Below are positions 11,401 through 27,100 of a DNA stretch of 64,000 nt, one piece after another. This DNA is from Luzula sylvatica (lineage: Eukaryota > Streptophyta > Magnoliopsida > Poales > Juncaceae). The translations under genes and the position numbers were made by a program. The notes under the pieces were generated by a model. That model was not told where the DNA came from and did not search any database. It saw only the letters and a program-made list of their open reading frames with translations. Position 1 is the first letter of the stretch. Every line of letters starts with the position of its first letter. The stretch spans positions 6,178,655 through 6,242,654 of the forward strand of contig OX326961.1 of assembly GCA_946800325.1 (NCBI GenBank). The letters are read 5' to 3'.

Positions 11401-14400
11401 ATAACATGTTTTTAGATCGTTTGTATCGTGTCTTTTACTACATAACTTTTCACCAAATTTCACAAACACTAAGAAAGTTTGTTTTTCGATTCAAAACATG
11501 ATTTTAACGCTTTGAGGAGTTCAAATAACTTGTTTTTAGATCATTTGTATCGTATCTTTTACTACATAACTTTTCACCAATTTTCACAAACACTAACAAA
11601 GTTTGTTTTTCGATTCAAACCAAGATTTTAACGCTTTGAGGAGTTCAAATAACGTGTTTTTAGATCATTTGTATCGTATCTTTTACTACATAATTTTTCA
11701 CCAAATTTCACAAACACTTAGAAAGTTTGTTTTCCGATTCAAAACAAGATTTTAACCCTTTGAGGAGTTCAAATAACATGTTTTTGGATCATTTGTATCG
11801 TATCTTTTACTACATAACTTTTCACCAAATTTCACAAACACTAAGAAAGTTTGTTTTTCGATTCAAAACAAGATTTTAATGCTTTGAGGAGTTCAAATAA
11901 CATGTTTTTAGATCATTCGTATCGTATCTTTTACTACATAACTTTTCACCAAATTTCACAAACACTAAGGAAGTTTGTTTTTCGATTCAAAACAAGATTT
12001 TAACGCTTTGAGTAGTTCAAATAACATGTTTTTAGATCATTTGTATCGTATCTTTTACTACATAACTTTTCACCAAATTTCACAAACACTAAGGAAGTTT
12101 GTTTTTCGATTCAAAACAAGATTTTAACGCTCTGAGGAGTTCAAATAACGTGTTTTTAGATCATTTGTATCGTATCTTTTACTACATAACTTTTCACCAA
12201 ATTTCACAAACACTCAGGAAGTTTGTTTTTCGATTCAAAACAAGATTTTAACGCTTTGAGGAGTTCAAATAACGTGTTTTTAGATCATTTGTATCGTATC
12301 TTTTACTACATAACTTTTCACCAAATTTCACAAACACTAAGAAAGTTTGTTTTTCTATTCAAAACAAGATTTTAACGCTTTGAGGAGTTCAAATAACATG
12401 TTTTTAGATCGTTTGTATCGTATCTTTTACTTCATAACTTTTCACCAAATTTCACAAACACTAAGAAAGTTTGTTTTTCGATTCAAAACATGATTTTAAC
12501 GCTTTGAGGAGTTCAAATAACGTGTTTTTAGATCATTTTGTATCCTATCTTTTACTACATAACTTTTCACCAAATTTCACAAACACTAAGAAATTTTGTT
12601 TTTCGATTCAAAACAAGATTTTAACGCTTTGAGGAGTTCAAATAACGTGTTTTTAGATCATTTGTATCGTATCTTTTACTACATAACTTTTCACCAAATT
12701 TCACAACCACTAAGAAAGTTTGTTTTTCTATTCAAAACAAGATTTTAACGCTTTGAGGAGTTCAAATAACATGTTTTTAGATCGTTTGTATCGTATCTTT
12801 TACTACATAACTTTTCACCAAATTTCACAAACACTAAGAAAGTTTGTTTTTCGATTCAAAACATGATTTTAACGCTTTGAGGAGTTCAAATAACTTGTTT
12901 TTAGATCATTTGTATCGTATCTTTTACTACATAACTTTTCACCAAATTTCACAAACACTAAGAAAGTTTGTTTTTCGATTCAAACCAAGATTTTAACGCT
13001 TTGAGGAGTTCAAATAACGTGTTTTTAGATCATTTGTATCGTATCTTTTACTACATAATTTTTCACCAAATTTCACAAACACTTAGAAAGTTTGTTTTTC
13101 GATTCAAAACAAGATTTTAACCCTTTGAGGAGTTCAAATAACATGTTTTTGGATCATTTGTATCGTATCTTTTACTACATAACTTTTCACCAAATTTCAC
13201 AAACACTAAGAAAGTTTGTTTTTCGATTCAAAACAAGATTTTAACCCTTTGAGGAGTTCAAATAACATGTTTTTGGATCATTCGTATCGTAGCTTTTACT
13301 ACATAACTTTTCACCAAATTTCACAAACACTAAGTAAGTTTGTTTTTAGATTCAAAACAAGATTTTAACGCTTTGAGTAGTTCAAATAACATGTTTTTAG
13401 ATCATTTGTATCGTATCTTTTACTACATAACTTTTCACCAAATTTCACAAACACTAAGAAAGTTTGTTTTTCGATTCAAAACAAGATTTTAACGCTCTGA
13501 GGAGTTCAAATAACATGTTTTTGGATCATTTGTATCGTATCTTTTACTACATAACTTTTCACCAAATTTCACAAACACTAAGAAAGTTTGTTTTTCGATT
13601 CAAAACAAGATTTTAACCCTTTGAGGAGTTCAAATAACATGTTTTTGGATCATTCGTATCGTAGCTTTTACTACATAACTTTTCACCAAATTTCACAAAC
13701 ACTAAGTAAGTTTGTTTTTAGATTCAAACCAAGATTTTAACGCTTTGAGGAGTTCAAATAACATGTTTTTAGATCATTTGTATCGTATCTTTTACTACAT
13801 AATTTTTCACCAAATTTCACAAACACTTAGAAAGTTTGTTTTTCGATTCAAAACAAGATTTTAACCCTTTGAGGAGTTCAAATAACATGTTTTTGGATCA
13901 TTTGTATCGTATCTTTTACTACATAACTTTTCACCAAATTTCACAAACACTAAGAAAGTTTGTTTTTCGATTCAAAACAAGATTTTAATGCTTTGAGGAG
14001 TTCAAATAACATGTTTTTAGATCATTTGTATCGTATCTTTTACTACATAACTTTTCACCAAATTTCACAAACACTAAGGAAGTTTGTTTTTCGATTCAAA
14101 ACAAGATTTTAACGCTTTGAGGAGTTCAAATAACGTGTTTTTAGATCATTTGTATCGTATCTTTTACTACATAACTTTTCACCAAATTTCACAAACACTA
14201 AGAAAGTTTGTTTTTCGATTCAAAACAAGATTTTAACGCTTTGAGGAGTTCAAATAACGTGTTTTTAGATCATTTGTATCGTATCTGTTACTACATAACT
14301 TTTCACCAAATTTCACAACCCCTAAGTAAGTTTGTTTTTCGATTCAAAACAAGATTTTAACGCTTTGAGGAGTTCAAATAACATGTTTTTAGATCATTTG

Positions 14401-17400
14401 TATCGTATCTTTTACTACATAACTTTTCACCAAATTTCACAAACACTAAGAAAGTTTGTTTTTCTATTCAAAACAAGATTTTAACGCTTTGAGGAGTTCA
14501 AATAACATGTTTTTAGATCGTTTGTATCGTATCTTTTACTACATAACTTTTCACCAAATTTCACAAACACTAAGAAAGTTTGTTTTTCGATTCAAAACAT
14601 GATTTTAACGCTTTGAGGAGTTCAAATAACTTGTTTTTAGATCATTTGTATCGTATCTTTTACTACATAACTTTTCACCAAATTTCACAAACACTAAGAA
14701 AGTTTATTTTTCGATTCAAACCAAGATTTTAACGCTTTGAGGAGTTCAAATAACGTGTTTTTAGATCATTTGTATCGTATCTTTTACTACATAATTTTTC
14801 ACCAAATTTCACAAACACTTAGAAAGTTTGTTTTTCGATTCAAAACAAGATTTTAACCCTTTGAGGAGTTCAAATAACATGTTTTTGGATCATTTGTATC
14901 GTATCTTTTACTACATAACTTTTCACCAAATTTCACAAACACTAAGAAAGTTTGTTTTTCGATTCAAAACAAGATTTTAATGCTTTGAGGAGTTCAAATA
15001 ACATGTTTTTAGATCATTTGTATCGTATCTTTTACTACATAACTTTTCACCAAATTTCACAAACACTAAGGAAGTTTGTTTTTCGATTCAAAACAAGATT
15101 TTAACGCTTTGAGGAGTTCAAATAACGTGTTTTTAGATCATTTGTATCGTATCTTTTACTGCATAACTTTTCACCAAATTTCACAAACACTAAGAAAGTT
15201 TGTTTTTCGATTCAAAACAAGATTTTAACGCTTTGAGGAGTTCAAATAACGTGTTTTTAGATCATTTGTATCGTATCTGTTACTACATAACTTTTCACCA
15301 AATTTCACAACCACTAAGTAAGTTTGTTTTTCGATTCAAAACAAGATTTTAACGCTTTGAGGAGTTCAAATAACATGTTTTTAGATCATTTGTATCGTAT
15401 CTTTTACTACATAACTTTTCACCAAATTTCACAAACACTAAGAAAGTTTGTTTTTCTATTCAAAACAAGATTTTAACGCTTTGAGGAGTTCAAATAACAT
15501 GTTTTTAGATCGTTTGTATCGTATCTTTTACTACATAACTTTTCACCAAATTTCACAAACACTAAGAAAGTTTGTTTTTCGATTCAAAACATGATTTTAA
15601 CGCTTTGAGGAGTTCAAATAACGTGTTTTTAGATCATTTTGTATCGTATCTTTTAATACATAACTTTTCACCAAATTTCACAAACACTAAGAAAGTTTGT
15701 TTTTCGATTCAAAACAAGATTTTAACGCTTTGAGGAGTTCAAATAACGTGTTTTTAGATCATTTGTATCGTATCTTTTACTACATAACTTTTCACCAAAT
15801 TTCACAACCACTAAGAAAGTTTGTTTTTCTATTCAAAACAAGATTTTAACGCTTTGAGGAGTTCAAATAACATGTTTTTAGATCGTTTGTATCGTATCTT
15901 TTACTACATAACTTTTCACCAAATTTCACAAACACTAAGAAAGTTTGTTTTTCGATTCAAAACATGATTTTAACGCTTTGAGGAGTTCAAATAACTTGTT
16001 TTTAGATCATTTGTATCGTATCTTTTACTACATATCTTTTCACCAAATTTCACAAACACTAAGAAAGTTTGTTTTTCGATTCAAACCAAGATTTTAACGC
16101 TTTGAGGAGTTCAAATAACGTGTTTTTAGATCATTTGTATCGTATCTTTTACTACATAATTTTTCACCAAATTTCACAAACACTTAGAAAGTTTGTTTTT
16201 CGATTCAAAACAAGATTTTAACCCTTTGAGGAGTTCAAATAACATGTTTTTGGATCATTTGTATCGTATCTTTTACTACATAACTTTTCACCAAATTTCA
16301 CAAACACTAAGAAAGTTTGTTTTTCGATTCAAAACAAGATTTTAATGCTTTGAGGAGTTCAAATAACATGTTTTTAGATCATTTGTATCGGATCTTTTAC
16401 TACATAACTTTTCACCAAATTTCACAAACACTAAGGAAGTTTGTTTTTCGATTCAAAACAAGATTTTAACGCTTTGAGGAGTTCAAATAACGTGTTTTTA
16501 GATCATTTGTATCCTATCTTTTACTGCATAACTTTTCACCAAATTTCACAAACACTAAGAAAGTTTGTTTTTCGATTCAAAACATGATTTTAACGCTTTG
16601 AGGAGTTCAAATAACGTGTTTTTAGATCATTTTGTATCGTATCTTTTACTACATAACTTTTCACCAAATTTCACAAACACTAAGAAAGTTTGTTTTTCGA
16701 TTCAAAACAAGATTTTAACGCTTTGAGGAGTTCAAATAACGTGTTTTTAGATCATTTGTATCGTATCTTTTACTACATAACTTTTCACCAAATTTCACAA
16801 CCACTAAGAAAGTTTGTTTTTCTATTCAAAACAAGATTTTAACGCTTTGAGGAGTTCAAATAACATGTTTTTAGATCGTTTGTATCGTATCTTTTACTAC
16901 ATAACTTTTCACCAAATTTCACAAACACTAAGAAAGTTTGTTTTTCGATTCAAACCAAGATTTTAACGCTTTGAGGAGTTCAAATAACGTGTTTTTAGAT
17001 CATTTGTATCGTATCTTTTACTACATAATTTTTCACCAAATTTCACAAACACTTAGAAAGTTTGTTTTTCGATTCAAAACAAGATTTTAACCCTTTGAGG
17101 AGTTCAAATAACATGTTTTTGGATCATTTGTATCGTATCTTTTACTACATAACTTTTCACCAAATTTCACAAACACTAAGAAAGTTTGTTTTTCGATTCA
17201 AAACAAGATTTTAACCCTTTGAGGAGTTCAAATAACATGTTTTTGGATCATTCGTATCGTAGCTTTTACTACATAACTTTTCACCAAATTTCACAAACAC
17301 TAAGTAAGTTTGTTTTTAGATTCAAAACAAGATTTTAACGCTTTGAGTAGTTCAAATAACATGTTTTTAGATCATTTGTATCGTATCTTTTACTACATAA

Positions 17401-19589
17401 CTTTTCACCAAATTTCACAAACACTAAGAAAGTTTGTTTTTCGATTCAAAACAAGATTTTAACGCTCTGAGGAGTTCAAATAACATGTTTTTGGATCATT
17501 TGTATCGTATCTTTTACTACATAACTTTTCACCAAATTTCACAAACACTAAGAAAGTTTGTTTTTCGATTCAAAACAAGATTTTAACCCTTTGAGGAGTT
17601 CAAATAACATGTTTTTGGATCATTCGTATCGTAGCTTTTACTACATAACTTTTCACCAAATTTCACAAACACTAAGTAAGTTTGTTTTTAGATTCAAACC
17701 AAGATTTTAACGCTTTGAGGAGTTCAAATAACATGTTTTTAGATCATTTGTATCGTATCTTTTACTACATAATTTTTCACCAAATTTCACAAACACTTAG
17801 AAAGTTTGTTTTTCGATTCAAAACAAGATTTTAACCCTTTGAGGAGTTCAAATAACATGTTTTTGGATCATTTGTATCGTATCTTTTACTACATAAATTT
17901 TCACCAAATTTCACAAACACTAAGAAAGTTTGTTTTTCGATTCAAAACAAGATTTTAATGCTTTGAGGAGTTCAAATAACATGTTTTTAGATCATTTGTA
18001 TCGTATCTTTTACTACATAACTTTTCACCAAATTTCACAAACACTAAGGAAGTTTGTTTTTCGATTCAAAACAAGATTTTAACGCTTTGAGGAGTTCAAA
18101 TAACGTGTTTTTAGATCATTTGTATCGTATCTTTTACTACATAACTTTTCACCAAATTTCACAAACACTAAGAAAGTTTGTTTTTCGATTCAAAACAAGA
18201 TTTTAACGCTTTGAGGAGTTCAAATAACGTGTTTTTAGATCATTTGTATCGTATCTGTTACTACATAACTTTTCACCAAATTTCACAACCACTAAGTAAG
18301 TTTGTTTTTCGATTCAAAACAAGATTTTAACGCTTTGAGGAGTTCAAATAACATGTTTTTAGATCATTTGTATCGTATCTTTTACTACATAACTTTTCAC
18401 CAAATTTCACAAACACTAAGAAAGTTTGTTTTTCTATTCAAAACAAGATTTTAACGCTTTGAGGAGTTCAAATAACATGTTTTTAGATCGTTTGTATCGT
18501 ATCTTTTACTACATAACTTTTCACCAAATTTCACAAACACTAAGAAAGTTTGTTTTTCGATTCAAAACATGATTTTAACGCTTTGAGGAGTTCAAATAAC
18601 TTGTTTTTAGATCATTTGTATCGTATCTTTTACTACATAACTTTTCACCAAATTTCACAAACACTAAGAAAGTTTGTTTTTCGATTCAAACAAAGATTTT
18701 AACGCTTTGAGGAGTTCAAATAACGTGTTTTTAGATCATTTGTATCGTATCTTTTACTACATAATTTTTCACCAAATTTCACAAACACTTAGAAAGTTTG
18801 TTTTTCGATTCAAAACAAGATTTTAACCCTTTGAGGAGTTCAAATAACATGTTTTTAGATCATTTGTATCGTATCTTTTACTGCATAACTTTTCACCAAA
18901 TTTCACAAACACTAAGAAAGTTTGTTTTTCGATTCAAAACATGATTTTAACTCTTTGAGGAGTTCAAATAACTTGTTTTTAGATCATTTGTATCGTATCT
19001 TTTACTACATATCTTTTCACCAAATTTCACAAACACTAAGAAAGTTTGTTTTTCGATTCAAACCAAGATTTTAACGCTTTGAGGAGTTCAAATAACGTGT
19101 TTTTAGATCATTTGTATCGTATCTTTTACTACATAATTTTTCACCAAATTTCACAAACACTTAGAAAGTTTGTTTTTCGATTCAAAACAAGATTTTAACC
19201 CTTTGAGGAGTTCAAATAACATGTTTTTGGATCATTTGTATCGTATCTTTTACTACATAACTTTTCACCAAATTTCACAAACACTAAGAAAGTTTGTTTT
19301 TCGATTCAAAACAAGATTTTAATGCTTTGAGGAGTTCAAATAACATGTTTTTAGATCATTTGTATCGTATCTTTTACTACATAACTTTTCACCAAATTTC
19401 ACAAACACTAAGGAAGTTTGTTTTTCGATTCAAAACAAGATTTTAACGCTTTGAGGAGTTCAAATAACGTGTTTTTAGATCATTTGTATCCTATCTTTTA
19501 CTGCATAACTTTTCACCAAATTTCACAAACACTAAGAAAGTTTGTTTTTCGATTCAAAACAAGATTTTAACGCTTTGAGGAGTTCAAAT

Positions 19590-22390
19590 AACGTGTTTTT
19601 AGATCATTTGTATCGTATCTGTTACTACATAACTTTTCACCAAATTTCACAACCACTAAGTAAGTTTGTTTTTCGATTCAAAACAAGATTTTAACGCTTT
19701 GAGGAGTTCAAATAACATGTTTTTAGATCATTTGTATCGTATCTTTTACTACATAACTTTTCACCAAATTTCACAAACACTAAGAAAGTTTGTTTTTCTA
19801 TTCAAAACAAGATTTTAACGCTTTGAGGAGTTCAAATAACATGTTTTTAGATCGTTTGTATCGTATCTTTTACTACATAACTTTTCACTAAATTTCACAA
19901 ACACTAAGAAAGTTTGTTTTTCGATTCAAAACATGATTTTAACGCTTTGAGGAGTTCAAATAACGTGTTTTTAGATCATTTTGTATCGTATCTTTTACTA
20001 CATAACTTTTCACCAAATTTCACAAACACTAAGAAAGTTTGTTTTTCGATTCAAAACAAGATTTTAACGCTTTGAGGAGTTCAAATAACGTGTTTTTAGA
20101 TCATTTGTATCGTATCTTTTACTACATAACTTTTCACCAAATTTCACAAACACTAAGAAAGTTAGTTTTTTTGGATTCAAAACAAGATTTTAACACTTTG
20201 AGGAGTTCAAATAACATGTTTTTGGATCATTTGTATCGTATCTTTTTCTACATAACTTTTCACCAAATTTCACAAACACTAAGAAAGTTTGTTTTTCGAT
20301 TCAAAACAAGATTTTAACGCTTTGAGGAGTTCAAATAACATGTTTTTAGATCATTTGTATCGTATCTTTTACTACATAACTTTTCACCAAATTTCACAAA
20401 CACTAAGAAAGTTTGTTTTTCTATTCAAAACAAGATTTTAACGCTTTGAGGAGTTCAAATAACATGTTTTTAGATCGTTTGTATCGTATCTTTTACTTCA
20501 TAACATTTCACCAAATTTCACAAACACTAAGAAAGTTTGTTTTTCGATTCAAAACATGATTTTAACGCTTTGAGGAGTTCAAATAACGTGTTTTTAGATC
20601 ATTTTGTATCATATCTTTTACTACATAACTTTTCACCAAATTTCACAAACACTAAGAAAGTTTGTTTTTCGATTCAAAACAAGATTTTAACGCTTTGAGG
20701 AGTTCAAATAACGTGTTTTTAGATCATTTGTATCGTATCTTTTACTACATAACTTTTCACCAAATTTCACAAACACTAAGAAAGTTAGTTTTTTTGGATT
20801 CAAAACAAGATTTTAACACTTTGAGGAGTTCAAATAACATGTTTTTGGATCATTTGTATCGTATCTTTTTCTACATAACTTTTCACCAAATTTCACAAAC
20901 ACTAAGAAAGTTTGTTTTTCGATTCAAAACAAGATTTTAACGCTTTGAGGAGTTCAAATAACATGTTTTTAGATCATTTGTATCGTATCTTTTACTACAT
21001 AACTTTTCACCAAATTTCACAAACACTAAGGAAGTTTGTTTTTCGAGTCAAAACAAGATTTTAATGCTTTGAGGAGTTCAAATAACGTGTTTTTAGATCA
21101 TTTGTATCGTATATTTTACTACTTAACTTTTCACCAAATTTCACAAACACTAAGAAAGTTTGTTTTTAGATTCAAAACAAGATTTTAACGCTTTGAGGAG
21201 TTCAAATAACATGTTTTTGGATCATTTGTATCGTATCTTTTACTACATAACTTTTCACCAAATTTCACAAACACTAAGTAATTTTGTTTTTCGATTCAAA
21301 ACAAGATTTTAACGCTTTGTGGAGTTCAATTAACGTGTTTTTAGATCATTTGTATCGTATCTTTTACTACATAACTTTTCACCAAATTTCACAAACACTA
21401 AGAAAGTTTGTTTTTAGATTCAAAACAAGATTTTAACGCTTTGAGTAGTTCAAATAACATGTTTTTAGATCATTTGTATCGTATCTTTTAGTACATAACT
21501 TTTCACCAAATTTCACAAATACTAAGGAAGTTTGTTTTTCGATTCAAAATAAGATTTTAACGCTCTGAGGAGTTCAAATAACGTGTTTTTAGATCATTTG
21601 TATCGTATCTTTTACAACATAACTTTTCAACAAATTTCACAAACACTAAGGAAGTTTGTTTTTCGATTCAAAACAAGATTTTAACGCTTTGAGGAGTTCA
21701 AATAACGTGTTTTTAGATCATTTGTATCGTATCTTTTACTACATAACTTTTCACCAAATTTCACAAACACTAAGAAAGTTTGTTTTTCGATTCAAAACAA
21801 GATTTTAACGCTTTGAGGAGTTCAAATAACGTGTTTTTAGATCATTTGTATCGTATCTTTTACTACATAACTTTTCACCAAATTTCACAAACACAAAGAA
21901 AGTTTGTTTTTCGATTCAAAACAAGATTTTAACGCTTTGAGGAGTTCAAATAACATGTTTTTAGATCATTTGTATCGTATCTTTTACTACATAACTTTTC
22001 ACCAAATTTCACAAACACTAAGGAAGTTTGTTTTTCGATTCAAAACAAGATTTTAACGCTTTGAGGAGTTCAAATAACGTGTTTTTAGATCATTTGTATC
22101 GTATCTTTCACTACATAACTTTTCACCAAATTTCACAAACACTAAGAAAGTTTGTTTTTAGATTCAAAACAAGATTTTAACGCTTTGAGTAGTTCAAATA
22201 ACATGTTTTTAGATCATTTGTATCGTATCTTTCACTACATAACTTTTCACCAAATTTCACACACACTAAGAAAGTTTGTTTTTAGATTCAAAACAAGATT
22301 TTAACGCTTTGAGTAGTTCAAATAACGTGTTTTTAGATCATTTGTATCGTATCTTTCACTACATAACTTTTCACCAAATTTCACAAACAC
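19590..22390 (+). repeat. Satellite block repeated at +7572 bp (about 27160-29960)
   Basis: Marker variants recur in the same order at a 7572-bp offset: the GTTAGTTTTTTTGG unit twice (20160, 20785 matching 27733 and a near-copy at 28358), GTGGAGTTCAATTAAC (21319 and 28891), and TTTTAGTACATAAC with AAATACTAAGG (21482 and 29053). The first two markers are also internally repeated at 623 bp. Scattered substitutions distinguish the copies. Limits were judged by eye. Confidence 0.8.
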
Positions 22391-22860
22391 TTAGAAAGTT
22401 TGTTTTTCGATTCAAAACAAGATTTTAACGCTTTGAGGAGTTCAAATAACATGTTTTTAGATCATTTGTATCGTATCTTTTACTACATAACTTTTCACCA
22501 AATTTCACAAACACTAAGAAAGTTTGTTTTTCTATTCAAAACAAGATTTTAACGCTTTGAGGAGTTCAAATAACATGTTTTTAGATCGTTTGTATCGTAT
22601 CTTTTACTACATAACTTTTCACCAAATTTCACAAACACTAAGAAAGTTTGTTTTTCGATTCAAAACAAGATTTTAACGCTTTGAGGAGTTCAAATAACGT
22701 GTTTTTAGATCATTTGTATCGTATCTTTTACTACATAACTTTTCACCAAATTTCACAAACACTAAGAAAGTTAGTTTTTTTGGATTCAAAACAAGATTTT
22801 AACACTTTGAGGAGTTCAAATAACATGTTTTTGGATCATTTGTATCGTATCTTTTTCTAC

Positions 22861-24188
22861 ATAACTTTTCACCAAATTTCACAAACACTAAGGAAGTTTG
22901 TTTTTCGATTCAAAACAAGATTTTAACGCTTTGAGGAGTTCAAATAACGTGTTTTTAGATCATTTGTATCGTATCTTTCACTACATAACTTTTCACCAAA
23001 TTTCACAAACACTAAGAAAGTTTGTTTTTAGATTCAAAACAAGATTTTAACGCTTTGAGTAGTTCAAATAACATGTTTTTAGATCATTTGTATCGTATCT
23101 TTCACTACATAACTTTTCACCAAATTTCACACACACTAAGAAAGTTTGTTTTTAGATTCAAAACAAGATTTTAACGCTTTGAGTAGTTCAAATAACGTGT
23201 TTTTAGATCATTTGTATCGTATCTTTCACTACATAACTTTTCACCAAATTTCACAAACACTAAGAAAGTTTGTTTTTAGATTCAAAACAAGATTTTAACG
23301 CTTTGAGTAGTTCAAATAACATGTTTTTAGATCATTTGTATCGTATCTTTTAGTACATAACTTTTCACCAAATTTCACAAATACTAAGGAAGTTTGTTTT
23401 TCGATTCAAAATAAGATTTTAACGCTCTGAGGAGTTCAAATAACGTGTTTTTAGATCATTTGTATCGTATCTTTTACTACATAACTTTTCACCAAATTTC
23501 ACAAACACTAAGGAAGTTTGTTTTTCGATTCAAAACAAGATTTTAACGCTTTGAGGAGTTCAAATAACGTGTTTTTAGATCATTTGTATCGTATCTTTTA
23601 CTACATAACTTTTCACCAAATTTCACAAACACTAAGAAAGTTTGTTTTTCGATTCAAAACAAGATTTTAACGCTTTGAGGAGTTCAAATAACGTGTTTTT
23701 AGATCGTTTGTATCGTATCTTTTACTACATAACTTTTCACCAAATTTCACAACCACTAAGAAAGTTTGTTTTTCGATTCAAAACAAGATTTTAACGCTTT
23801 GAGGAGTTCAAATAACGTGTTTTTAGATCATTTGTATCGTATCTTTTACTACATAACTTTTCACCAAATTTCACAAACACTAAGAAAGTTTGTTTTTCGA
23901 TTCAAAACAAGATTTTAACGCTTTGAGGAGTTCAAATAACGTGTTTTTAGATCGTTTGTATCGTATCTTTTACTACATAACTTTTCACCAAATTTCACAA
24001 ACACTAAGAAAGTTTGTTTTTCGATTCAAAACAAGATTTTAATGCTTTGAGGAGTTCAAATAATGTGTTTTTAGATCATTTGTATCGTATCTTTTACTAC
24101 ATAACTTTTCACCAAATTTCACAAACACTAAGAAAGTTTGTTTTTAGATTCAAAACAAGATTTTAACGCTTTGAGTAGTTCAAATAAC
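22861..24188 (+). repeat. Satellite block repeated at +1860 bp (24721-26048)
   Basis: 1,328 bp repeat at an offset of exactly 15 monomers (1860 bp) with no difference that I could see. The block contains the ACACACACTAAG variant, the TTTTAGTACATAAC monomer and the AATAATGTG variant. Identity breaks at both ends (AACACTTTG/AACGCTTTG upstream, AACATG/AACGTG downstream). Confidence 0.85.
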
Positions 24189-27100
24189 ATGTTTTTAGAT
24201 CATTTGTATCGTATCTTTTAGTACATAACTTTTCACCAAATTTCACAAATACTAAGGAAGTTTGTTTTTCGATTCAAAATAAGATTTTAACGCTCTGAGG
24301 AGTTCAAATAACGTGTTTTTAGATCATTTGTATCGTATCTTTTACAACATAACTTTTCAACAAATTTCACAAACACTAAGGAAGTTTGTTTTTCGATTCA
24401 AAACAAGATTTTAACGCTTTGAGGAGTTCAAATAACGTGTTTTTAGATCATTTGTATCGTATCTTTTACTACATAACTTTTCACCAAATTTCACAAACAC
24501 TAAGAAAGTTTGTTTTTCGATTCAAAACAAGATTTTAACGCTTTGAGGAGTTCAAATAACGTGTTTTTAGATCATTTGTATCGTATCTTTTACTACATAA
24601 CTTTTCACCAAATTTCACAAACACAAAGAAAGTTTGTTTTTCGATTCAAAACAAGATTTTAACGCTTTGAGGAGTTCAAATAACATGTTTTTAGATCATT
24701 TGTATCGTATCTTTTACTACATAACTTTTCACCAAATTTCACAAACACTAAGGAAGTTTGTTTTTCGATTCAAAACAAGATTTTAACGCTTTGAGGAGTT
24801 CAAATAACGTGTTTTTAGATCATTTGTATCGTATCTTTCACTACATAACTTTTCACCAAATTTCACAAACACTAAGAAAGTTTGTTTTTAGATTCAAAAC
24901 AAGATTTTAACGCTTTGAGTAGTTCAAATAACATGTTTTTAGATCATTTGTATCGTATCTTTCACTACATAACTTTTCACCAAATTTCACACACACTAAG
25001 AAAGTTTGTTTTTAGATTCAAAACAAGATTTTAACGCTTTGAGTAGTTCAAATAACGTGTTTTTAGATCATTTGTATCGTATCTTTCACTACATAACTTT
25101 TCACCAAATTTCACAAACACTAAGAAAGTTTGTTTTTAGATTCAAAACAAGATTTTAACGCTTTGAGTAGTTCAAATAACATGTTTTTAGATCATTTGTA
25201 TCGTATCTTTTAGTACATAACTTTTCACCAAATTTCACAAATACTAAGGAAGTTTGTTTTTCGATTCAAAATAAGATTTTAACGCTCTGAGGAGTTCAAA
25301 TAACGTGTTTTTAGATCATTTGTATCGTATCTTTTACTACATAACTTTTCACCAAATTTCACAAACACTAAGGAAGTTTGTTTTTCGATTCAAAACAAGA
25401 TTTTAACGCTTTGAGGAGTTCAAATAACGTGTTTTTAGATCATTTGTATCGTATCTTTTACTACATAACTTTTCACCAAATTTCACAAACACTAAGAAAG
25501 TTTGTTTTTCGATTCAAAACAAGATTTTAACGCTTTGAGGAGTTCAAATAACGTGTTTTTAGATCGTTTGTATCGTATCTTTTACTACATAACTTTTCAC
25601 CAAATTTCACAACCACTAAGAAAGTTTGTTTTTCGATTCAAAACAAGATTTTAACGCTTTGAGGAGTTCAAATAACGTGTTTTTAGATCATTTGTATCGT
25701 ATCTTTTACTACATAACTTTTCACCAAATTTCACAAACACTAAGAAAGTTTGTTTTTCGATTCAAAACAAGATTTTAACGCTTTGAGGAGTTCAAATAAC
25801 GTGTTTTTAGATCGTTTGTATCGTATCTTTTACTACATAACTTTTCACCAAATTTCACAAACACTAAGAAAGTTTGTTTTTCGATTCAAAACAAGATTTT
25901 AATGCTTTGAGGAGTTCAAATAATGTGTTTTTAGATCATTTGTATCGTATCTTTTACTACATAACTTTTCACCAAATTTCACAAACACTAAGAAAGTTTG
26001 TTTTTAGATTCAAAACAAGATTTTAACGCTTTGAGTAGTTCAAATAACGTGTTTTTAGATCATTTGTATCGTATCTTTCACTACATAACTTTTCACCAAA
26101 TTTCACAAACACTAAGAAAGTTTGTTTTTCGATTCAAAACAAGATTTTAACGCTTTGAGTAGTTCAAATAACGTGTTTTTAGATCATTTGTATCGTATCT
26201 TTTACTACATAACTTTTCACCAAATTTCACAAACACTAAGGAAGTTTGTTTTTCGATTCAAAACAAGATTTTAACCCTTTGAGGAGTTCAAATAACATGT
26301 TTTTGGATCATTCGTATCGTAGCTTTTACTACATAACTTTTCACCAAATTTCACAAACACTAAGTAAGTTTGTTTTTAGATTCAAAACAAGATTTTAACG
26401 CTTTGAGTAGTTCAAATAACATGTTTTTAGATCATTTGTATCGTATCTTTTACTACATAACTTTTCACCAAATTTCACAAACACTAAGGAAGTTTGTTTT
26501 TCGATTCAAAACAAGATTTTAACGCTCTGAGGAGTTCAAATAACATGTTTTTAGATCATTTGTATCGTATCTTTTACTACATAACTTTTCACCAAATTTC
26601 ACAAACACTAAGGAAGTTTGTTTTTCGATTCAAAACAAGATTTTAACGCTTTGAGGAGTTCAAATAACGTCTTTTTAGATCGTTTGTATCGTATCTTTTA
26701 CTACATAACTTTTCACCAAATTTCACAAACACTAAGGAAGTTTGTTTTTCGATTCAAAACAAGATTTTAACGCTTTGAGGAGTTCAAATAACGTGTTTTT
26801 AGATCATTTGTATCGTATCTTTCACTACATAACTTTTCACCAAATTTCACAAACACTAAGGAAGTTTGTTTTTCGATTCAAAACAAGATTTTAACGCTTT
26901 GAGGAGTTCAAATAACGTGTTTTTGGATCATTTGTATCGTATCTTTTACTACATAACTTTTCACCAAATTTCACAAACACTAAGAAAGTTTGTTTTTCGA
27001 TTCAAAACAAGATTTTAACCCTTTGATGAGTTCAAATAACATGTTTTTAGATCATTTGTATCGTATCTTTTACTACATAACTTTTCACCAAATTTCACAA